This document shows positions 56,649-64,000 of a stretch of 64,000 nucleotides of DNA, piece by piece. The stretch lies in assembly GCA_021186555.1 (NCBI GenBank), contig JAJKFL010000002.1, forward strand, positions 9,981,001-10,045,000. The letters run 5' to 3'. Under the pieces are notes generated by a model. It made no database searches and had not been told where the DNA came from. It saw nothing but the letters and a program-made list of their open reading frames with translations. The position numbers were made by a program, and so were the translations under genes. The stretch's first letter is position 1, and each line of letters begins with the position of its first letter. This DNA comes from Reticulitermes speratus. Taxonomy: Eukaryota; Arthropoda; Insecta; Blattodea; Rhinotermitidae.

Positions 56649-58212
56649 TTATACTATGTAACAAATTTTTATTTATTTTTTGTTCCTGAGTAGTAACTGT
56701 TATTTCCTAATTCCTTATGCCTCAAAAGTATAGAAAATGGCCATTATTCCCCACAAACTTTGCTTTTGTGACCAGGACAGTGATATTTTGAAATTAAAAT
56801 ACCTCAACGACTTGATCAGAGATGTTGATCTCACCAAGTCCAATGCCGAGCTTTTGATGTCTAGGCTCAAGCAGTGGAACTTGTTGGATGAAAGTGTGCA
56901 AGTCACAGATCAGAGGAAGCGTCACCAAGCTTTTTCCAGCTTCTACACCCGTCAAGATGGGCCAGAGCCACAATGCCACAATGTGACCGGTATGTTCGAG
57001 GCAATTGGAATCGCCTGTAACCCGAACGAGTGTTGCCTCTTCATTGATAGCTCATCCAGGAGCCACAAAGCCATGCTACTCCATAACGGGAACAAGTACC
57101 TGTTACTTCCTCTGGCTCAATCGGTGCACTTCAAAGAGGATTACAACAGCATCAAGAGCTTGCTAGACGCCTTGAAGTATGATGAGTACGGTTGGGAGGT
57201 CATCGGAACCTTCAAATTGTTGGCATTCCTGATGGTCTCCAAGGCGGTTTTACCAAGTTTCCCTGCTATCTTTGCCTTAGGGATAGCAGGGACACCAAGG
57301 CGCACTACCACTGGCGGGACTGGCCACAGCGGACCGAGTTCTCTGTGGGGAAGAACATCGTAAAGTAGGAGCCACTGGTGGACCCTCGGAAGGTGCCGAT
57401 GCCACCACTACATATCAAATTGGGACTTACGGAACAATTTGGTACAGTTTTAGATAAGGAGTCGGCAGCCTTCGAGTACCTGCGAGACTTCTTCCCGAAG
57501 CTCTCTGAGGCAAAGGTCAAAGCCGGTGTCTTCGTCAGACCTCAGATAAAGAAGATCCTAGAGTGCAAGGAATTCCCCAAGATACTCACTACAAGGGAGA
57601 AAGCGGCTTGGAACAGATTTGTCTCAGTGGTTAGGTGCTTCCTAGGCAATCACAAGGCCGAAAACTATGTGGAGCTGGTTTAGACTCTGGTGAAGGACTA
57701 CAGCAAAATGGGCTGCAGAATGTCCCTCAAGGTCCATTTCCTTGATGTTCATCTTGATAAATTCAAGGAGAACACGGGAGCGTATTCGGAGGAGCAAGGC
57801 GGGCGCTTCCACCAGGATGTACTGGACGTTGAATGTCGCTACCAAGGACAGTATAACGAGAATATGATGGGAGACTACATTTGGGGGCTGATTCGTGGAA
57901 GTGATTTACAGTATATTCGTAAATCTCGAAAACCTACTCACTTCTAAATGTTTTGTGGTCATTTGTGTATAACTGTAGTATAAATACATGTTAATTTTGA
58001 TTCATATGTTGTTTTATTTCTGACTTTATGTGAAGGAAAAGGCGCAAATTCGCCCGTTTTCTCATTGGAAATAGGTGAATTTCAAAATATCACTGTCCTG
58101 GTCACAAAAGCAAAGTTTGAGAGGAATAATAGCCATTTTCTATACTTTTTAGATATAAGCAATCAGAAAATAACACTTACTACCCAGGAACAAAAATCGT
58201 GTTACATAGTGT
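56649..58212. mobile_element. 1.56-kb element with ~140-bp terminal inverted repeats
   Basis: The left arm 56649-56795 and the inverse of 58078-58212 align over their whole length (for example actatgtaaca, tttttgttcctg, aaaagtatagaaaatgg and accaggacagtgatattttg), differing by an internal ~12-bp indel and scattered bases. Between them lies one broken gene. The structure is that of a cut-and-paste DNA transposon or a gene captured by one. Target duplication not resolved. Confidence 0.82.
56737..57949 (+). pseudogene. Broken gene of a widespread uncharacterised arthropod family
   Basis: Intronless, about 403 codons. ATG 56737 lies inside the left TIR, so the first ~19 codons (MAIIPHKLCFCDQDSDILKL) are also encoded, inverted, in the right TIR. 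Recognisable blocks are SRLKQWNLLDESVQ, NDVTG-like CHNVTGMFEAIGIACNPNEC, LFIDSSSRSHKAMLLHNGNK, LPPLHIKLGL-like MPPLHIKLGLTEQFG, CRMSLKVHFLDVHLDKF, RFHQDVLDVECRYQGQYNEN and MMGDYIWGLIRGSD. I recall this as a high-copy hypothetical protein in many arthropod genomes without a named domain. Damage: a 1-bp deletion near 57234 and in-frame TAG codons at 57366 and 57681; the stop follows PTHF at about 57947. Function unknown; its TIR setting suggests a transposition protein. Confidence 0.8.
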
Positions 58213-58255
58213 TATCTTAGTGTTGCTTATCGCCGTGTATTATACATGATAATAG

Positions 58256-59310
58256 TTAACCAACAAATACACTTTATGGGGGAACAATTGTCTATATTCG
58301 TCCTACATGTTTCGTCCCACTCAGACCAAAATCAAGAAGTACCAATGAGTCGATAATTCAGAAGTTACATGATGTTAATACAGTTTTATGCAAGATGGCG
58401 TACACCTTTCAATTCACTATGCATTCACAGTGTAAAACATAACTCCATGAGCAGAGTCCTTCTTGAGAAGCTACAGGTCGTCAGCTAGTCAAGAAATTCC
58501 CAGCGTTTTATGGAACCCGAAGGTTCATTACCGCATTCACAAGAGCCCGCCACCTGTCCCTATCCTGAACCATATCAATCCAGTCCATGCCCCCCCATCC
58601 CACTTCTTGAAGATCCATTTTAATATTATCCTCCCATCTACGCCTGGGTCTTCCAAGTGGTCTCCTTCCCTCAGGTCTCCCCACCAAAATCCTGTATGCA
58701 CCTCTCCCTCCCCATACGTGCTACATGCCCCGCCCATCTCATTCTTCTTGATTTGATCCCCTGAATAATATTTTGTGATGAGTACAGATCATTAAGTTCC
58801 TCGTTATGTAGTCTTCTCCACTCCCCTGTTACCTCGTCTCTCTTAGGCCCAAATATGTAAAAAAAATGTAAATAAATTTAATAGGATAAAAATTATATTA
58901 AACTGTAGACGTACTTTATTCTGTAATCACCGTATGTAAATAGTAAACTGTAGACGTCTGCATCCGTGTAACTACAGGATTACAAACAAAAGTAAAATGG
59001 TAATTGACTTTTGGATTAACACAGATGCAGATATGTACAATTTAATTTAATTTTTATCCTGTTCATTTTTTTTTGGCTTTTGCTATACAGTTTTTACATC
59101 TATGTGTTTTTACGTTTTGAAAACATATTGAATTTAAGGTGGATGCAAAGTTGTGTAATACTGTATAACATTACGTAACTGCTTCCTTTGAATTATCAAT
59201 TTATTGTTACTCCTTAACAATGACCCGGAGTGGGCCGAAATATGTAGGAAGTGGAATATAGATAATTAGGGGTTGTCCCCCCCCCCCAAATGTGTATTTG
59301 TTGGTTAATT
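58256..59310. mobile_element. TIR element with LINE fragment inside
   Basis: Left end 58256-58322 (ttaaccaacaaatacacttt ... gtttcgtcccactc) is the inverse of right end 59232-59310 (gagtgggccgaaatatgtag ... gtgtatttgttggttaat). ~68-bp arms. The interior holds an L-A LINE fragment and unassigned AT-rich DNA. Starts only ~45 bp after the previous element. Confidence 0.75.
58440..58855 (-). mobile_element. LINE L-A 3' fragment, well preserved
   Basis: Minus strand frame keeps [10 protein letters not shown]-type sequence: MGRGGVYRILVG-like region, then [20 protein letters not shown] and [15 protein letters not shown] across small frameshifts. 3' UTR at left (gagcagagtccttcttgaga). Inserted in the TIR element. 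Confidence 0.8.
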
Positions 59311-59461
59311 ATTTTTGATTAACGGATGGTTGTAATTCCTTCACCTTGCTGTATGTTGGACAGCCTTTGTTTCAGCAAGAACTGAATGATTTCGCACGTG
59401 ACTGGTTTGGTTTTTGCTAACAGCAGTATGCCTCTAGTCTGAGCCGGGTTGCCCTCAGACA

Positions 59462-59690
59462 GTGTAATGATTAGGCTAGGGGTTAAACACCCGGCAAACC
59501 GGAGTTCGTCTGCGGCAACAGCAGAGACTTGTCTCTTCGTCACGGGACTCAGACCGTCTCGGGCTCACCCAGCCTCCTATGCAATGTATACCAGGTTCTT
59601 TCCCGGGGAGTGAAGCTGGCAACTAATGTCCATCTAGTGCCGAGGTTAGGAATGTGTTATGTTATACTTCCACTTCCTTGTACGTAGCTT
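59462..59690 (+). repeat. SINE-A copy, diverged
   Basis: gtgtaatgattaggctaggg head, ccggagttcgtctgcggc B-box region, cccagcctcctatgcaatg body, ctagtgccgaggttaggaat tail. Confidence 0.7.
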
Positions 59691-59749
59691 TTAATTAAGC
59701 AGAGAGACAGTTACCTCTTTACCTTTTTTTATCATGGCTCGACAGCCCT

Positions 59750-59980
59750 TGTGGGCTTAGGCTTCACCCATGACGTTCCTCGATCACACTCATTTAGACA
59801 CCCCACACTCGGACTCCTCTGTACGAGTGATCGGCCCGTCGCAGAGACCTCTACCTGATAACACACAACACTCACAAGAGACAGACATCCATGCCCTCGG
59901 CGGGATCCGAACCCGCAATCCCAGCAAACGAGAGGCTGTAGACCCACACCTTAGACCGCGAGGCCAATGGGGTCGGCCTC
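59750..59980 (-). repeat. tRNA-derived SINE of another family (SINE-C)
   Basis: On the plus strand ggcgggatccgaacccgcaa and ttagaccgcgaggccaatgg are complements of tRNA B- and A-box regions, so the head is at the right. The body contains ctcgacagcccttgtggg at the left. Confidence 0.65.
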
Positions 59981-60349
59981 TTTCCTTTTACTTGTGCCTA
60001 AAATGTTCCTTTGCTTTGTGGGTTGTTTGTGCCACTGTGAGTGGTCCTGCAATGATTGATTTCCTTGTATACTAGTATTTTCTTTTCTTGTTATCATTGG
60101 CGATTGGTATAATGTATAAAATGAACACATAAGGTGGATTAATTTCTGCATTCCTTGTTTATCTGTCAGCGATTATCAGTTGCGAAACTATTCAGAGGAT
60201 GTTTCTCAAATTTATTTCTCCTTATCGTATAAGCTTCTACATGAAGTTCACCGTTTGAAGCAGAACATGTCGCTGATTCGGCATCAATAAACTCTGCAAT
60301 TTGTCCACACATTATTTTGGTGCATTTTATAGATTAGCCCGCTTTTCTG

Positions 60350-60450
60350 AAAAACATTAACAGATTTTCTTGGTCATGGAGATGCAGTGTATTTTCTGTG
60401 AAGTAGGGACTGGTGTTTTAAAGATTTACAAGTATATTTTCTGGGATTTG
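60350..60450 (-). repeat. RF-X fragment, minus strand
   Basis: catggagatgcagtgtattttctgtgaagt is the complement of the RF-X start. Confidence 0.5.
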
Positions 60451-60839
60451 AAGCTATGTGTCTGGTGGATGAGTAACGACATTTAGGTGATAGAAGAAAT
60501 TTATAAATTACGAAGATGAATTTCTGACTTCAGAGCGTTCTGATCGAACTCAGAACCAAAATATTTTACAGCCAATAAATTTAGAATCAGGAACGTGACT
60601 TCCGTTTTTTTACATTGACTTCATTAAGGAAAGTCTTTGGATTGTTTAGCCTATGTTTGCACTGCAATTTCTTGGAATGGAAATTACAGTACAAATCCGT
60701 TTGGCCCTACACCGAAATGTGGCGTTGCGTATGACAATACGATTGTGACAAGGTTGTTATTTTTTAAATACCGTATGCTAACGTGATAGAAAATTGATTA
60801 CAATTATTGTGTATAAGTTTCAGGTTTTCATGACAGGAG

Positions 60840-61075
60840 TTTTTCAGATTGTTGTCATATCGATTATGACACCGTTTGGTGTGGTAGGTGGATACCACCG
60901 TTTCGAAGGAACACACCGTCTCTTTCTTCAGGCTCGAAGTGAGTGGGCTGAGGATGCGGTCTAATCGGATCTTGGCCAACTTCCTTGCAAGCTGCTTGTG
61001 TGACTGGACCGTACCCCACCCTACTCCAGGCTTAAGAAAGGAAAAAGGCATCCTAGAAGACCACAATAGCTATAA
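60840..61075. repeat. Dispersed repeat related to the fold-back family
   Basis: gtggtaggtggataccaccg then tttcgaaggaacacaccgtc and ttcttcaggctcgaag; right part ggcatcctagaagaccacaa. Ends only weakly complementary. Confidence 0.4.
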
Positions 61076-61547
61076 ACATAGTCACTGTTGAAGGCTACGG
61101 CTTTACAGGTTGTAACACCGTGTAGTCGGGTAGAAATTCTAGCCGAAATGTGGAAGCAGCACTGTCCTCCGATCCAAATGTGTATTTGTACCATATTACG
61201 GTATTTATGTACACCGCTGTGAGGTAACCCAAATCTCGCACAGTCAGTATTACGTACTCAGATCTCTGCCGCATTTGTTTCATTGGATTTTTGTCTCTAA
61301 TAAAGCATGGCCAGTAGGTCCCACCAATCACGTAGAACGCGCCATGTGCAGGAGTACCCTTTTCCCCTTTTCCTTTAATGTACATAAGTTCCGCGTGTCG
61401 ACAACAGCTATGATTCTGTCAAGACAACGCATTCAACACTTGTCTTGCCTCTAGAAATAGCAGGAGAGTTGAACTGAAGCGTAAACTTTAGGTGTAAGAT
61501 GTGAAAGCTTCCGCAGCGAACAAATCAAGTTTCCTTGATTTCAGGCT

Positions 61548-61800
61548 TCCGCCGCGATGTTGATGTAATCTGTGGTATTTTGGGTAATTACACGGCGTCG
61601 TGTACCCTCTCATCCTATTGGCCATTGGCACATCGCGCGGTCCACCTACCCCGCCTTGCTGCCAAGTTTCCTTTTCACAAGCTTTCTTTCCATCTTGGAA
61701 TTTTGACCCATGAAGATGGGACCGACACGTTTACCCGAAACGTCGGTAAATAATTACCACACGACGCCGTGTAATTACCCAAAAGACCACAGATTACAAA
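61548..61800. mobile_element. Fold-back element with 40-bp near-perfect arms
   Basis: 61564-61603 and 61759-61798 are complementary at 39 of 40 positions (tgtaatctgtgg, tttgggtaattacacggc). The core has gaaacgtcggtaaataatt and catgaagatggg as in its relatives. Confidence 0.85.
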
Positions 61801-61944
61801 TCAATTTTCTCTCGGGCTATCAGCCGCATCAGTAATGTGCTAAAGACTAGCGCTTCGGAGAGCTACTGTGGCCCCTTCGTGAGGGTTTAACTGCGAGTAA
61901 AGTGAATTTGTTCCGGTGGTTATTTAAGTATGATGCAGTGAAGA

Positions 61945-62165
61945 TAATATTGGCGAGTAGACCTATAAGCTCCACTCATTCTTAACCTTGGAACTGTATG
62001 GAGGTGAGTAGTTTACCTCACGCTCTAGTCGCATTATCCCGGGGGAAATGTTTTCTGGGTAGGAGGTTGGTCAGGCCCTTGATTTTTGAATGCAGTTGAG
62101 AAAAGTAGGGTTGCCTGTCTCGGGGTCGACCTCAATTCTACCGTTATGCAACCCATAGCTTGGTC
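61945..62165 (-). repeat. SINE-A copy, diverged
   Basis: ccactcattcttaaccttgg tail at the left, cgcattatcccgggggaaa body, ctcggggtcgacctc B-box region at the right. Confidence 0.7.
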
Positions 62166-62169
62166 ACGA

Positions 62170-63021
62170 TTGTAGCTGATCTATCCCGTTTGAAAATAAG
62201 TTGCAGCAAACGTTAATGTCTCTTATCTGTACGTCGGGTGCAGTTGCGAAGGACAAGCTGACGTTTTACAGTTGTTTCCATTAGGAAATGAGAGCTGTAC
62301 TTACGAGCTGCAGCCTGTGCGGTAGAGAAAAGAACAACGCGCCATTCCCTGGCATTGTCTCGGATCACTCATGTATACGATCTACTCCTGTAATTCACTT
62401 GAGTGCTCTCGAATTACATAATCTTCTCGCTACTGTCTGTATTATATACAATCCGAAGTATCTGTGTTACACGGCATATGGTTGCTTTCCTTGTCAGTAT
62501 CGCAGTATTTTAAACTGAATGAATAGTACTCATTAAGAAAATTAAGTTTACTCATGTAATTAAAAGAAGTCAGGATATGTACGCTTAACATAACTGCTAC
62601 ACCGCGTTTCCTCCTCAAGGAATGTGGTGCTACAAATAGTGCGTTCTCCACGTATCATAGCAACAGTGCTACATTCGAGCGTGATAGAAATTGCGCATGC
62701 GCGCAGAAGCACGTATAGATGTGTACGTAAAGTAATCGTTGAAACTGTCCCATGTCAATAAAAGTTGAAACGGATAGACAAGCACGCAGACTGACATAAA
62801 GGCAGACAGACGGACTGTGAATTTAATATGTCCTGCACAGGGATGGAAACGCGCCTAAAAGGACTGGGAATGATGATTCGAAACTTATCCAAAACTTACA
62901 GTACTTGCGCCCGTCGCTTTAACAGCCTTGAGCACTTTGCATATTGGTAAGCGTGCGGAGTACGCTCTGTAGTACCTCTTGGTGTCCTCTGTTAGGTTCG
63001 CGGTAGCAAAAAATAGTAATT
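62170..63021. other. Intronic stretch, nothing firm
   Basis: gacagacggactgtg near 62805 may be a trace of RF-Y. No gene seen. Confidence 0.35.
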
Positions 63022-63043
63022 CCCCCCCCCCCCCCCCCCCCCC
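63022..63043. repeat. Poly-C run, 22 bases
   Basis: Uninterrupted C. Confidence 0.9.
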
Positions 63044-63669
63044 GTGGTTACTGCAAGGCCCTTCATTACATCATCGCGGCTGCATGTCGTGGTTTCAAGT
63101 CGCTTACCTTCTGAACGATTATAATATTTCCCACACAGGAAAGTTTCCGGATAAGTACAAAGTAAGGTCAAGGCCTACAACGCATTTCTACGCATTTGAA
63201 AGTTTCGGACGGTCTTCGCTAATGTACTGTTTATTTCTCCTTGAGCAAGCCGCTGGCATATTACGTGATCGCCTTGCAGCACAAACTGGTCTGGTTGTTA
63301 ATGTTGTAAAAAAGTTCTGTTAAATCCATAAAAATATTAGACATCGTGGGGGATGAACTGGCCACAACTGGATGTCTTATATGTTCTTCTTAGCTTCTTG
63401 AAGGATCTCTTTTTCAGCTGCATAGGCTATAAAATGAACTTACATCATTTCGTGGTGCACCTCATTTCATGACAAGACACTATAAAATTTCCCACGAATT
63501 TATGTAGACTCTGTTTTTCATACTTAGTTGTAACAGTTCTCTACAGATGGCTGTATTACTGAAAACTGTTAAACCTAACCGTGGAACAGGGTCGAGATGG
63601 CCTCTCAGAGGATTTTCCAGACACGAACTGACTTTCGGCCAGCGACCCGGAAGGAAAACAATTGGACAC

Positions 63670-63810
63670 TAAACTAACCAACCAACCAACCAATCAACCA
63701 ACCAACTTCGTGGGTCAGAGCCTTTCACGATAAGCTAATGTTCCTCGGCCAGTCAAGAAATTTCCCGCATTTTATGGACCTCGTTGGTTTATTGCCATGC
63801 TCTCTTACGA
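63670..63810 (-). mobile_element. LINE L-A 3' end
   Basis: (aacc)n tail (aaccaaccaaccaatcaacc) then gagcctttcacgataagcta, cggccagtcaagaaatttcc and ttttatggacctcgttggtt: the L-A 3' UTR and last codons on the minus strand. Confidence 0.75.
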
Positions 63811-64000
63811 CGAAAGAAGCCATATCACTAAGTGATGTAGTTTTATTGTATAACATTTATTGATGAAGTAGATGCACGTGGATAAATGTACGCTGCCATC
63901 GTTTATGTGGTACAACTGAGGAAAATTAAGAAAAATACGTCGTTTGAACGACCTCAAGTCGAGGATTCAAACTTCCGGAATAGAAGTATTGTGGTACCTA
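63811..64000. other. Window end, still inside the presumed PKC intron
   Basis: No exon or repeat recognised. Confidence 0.4.

Noticed and set aside
59750-59980. Small protein with GGIRTRNPSKREA
   Set aside because: This translation comes from the complement of a SINE tRNA region, a common false protein call.

Overview
The window is animal nuclear DNA, almost certainly from an insect. The genes are split by introns with GT..AG ends, the spacer is rich in tRNA-derived SINEs, non-LTR retrotransposon tails, small inverted-repeat elements and minisatellites, and the gene products are metazoan (dynactin p25, conventional protein kinase C). The particular SINE and LINE families look like those I associate with cockroaches and termites (Blattodea). 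That is an inference from memory, not a search result.

Only the first 9.3 kb carries recognisable host exons. (1) 201-3868, plus strand: the last five exons of a phytanoyl-CoA dioxygenase (PhyH) family gene whose 5' part lies outside the window. (2) 5551-8679, minus strand: a complete four-exon DCTN5 gene (dynactin subunit 5, p25) of 180 residues, convergent with the PhyH gene. (3) 9148-9335, plus strand: the first coding exon of a conventional protein kinase C, with pseudosubstrate and the start of the C1A zinc finger. It is head-to-head with DCTN5 across 468 bp. I found no further PKC exon, so positions 9336-64000 are best read as one very long, still open first intron.

The remaining ~54.6 kb is mobile-element debris. 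SINE-A (tRNA head plus a conserved tail) has more than ten copies on both strands, and five or six keep target-site duplications. SINE-B has two near-identical poly(A) copies with perfect duplications. LINE family L-A (reverse-transcriptase C-terminus, TTGG-type tail) has about eight fragments, some nested in each other. A second LINE tail (L-B) ends in CTA/ATA repeats. DNA elements include two degraded mariner-like transposases, a Helitron helicase scrap, mariner-, hAT- and fold-back-type MITEs, a 717-bp PIF/Harbinger-like element with a MADF-domain reading frame, and a 1.56-kb element with ~140-bp terminal inverted repeats around a broken gene of a widespread, uncharacterised arthropod family. 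Tandem repeats include a 66-bp satellite with a 594-bp (9-mer) higher-order unit at 43883-45640 and a 54-bp minisatellite at about 54900-55960.

The genes do not form a pathway. The window shows a compact cluster of three housekeeping or signalling genes next to a large transposon-filled intron. The most unusual parts are the TIR-bounded gene at 56649-58212, the Harbinger/MADF element whose insertion site can be read from the LINE it broke, and the higher-order satellite.
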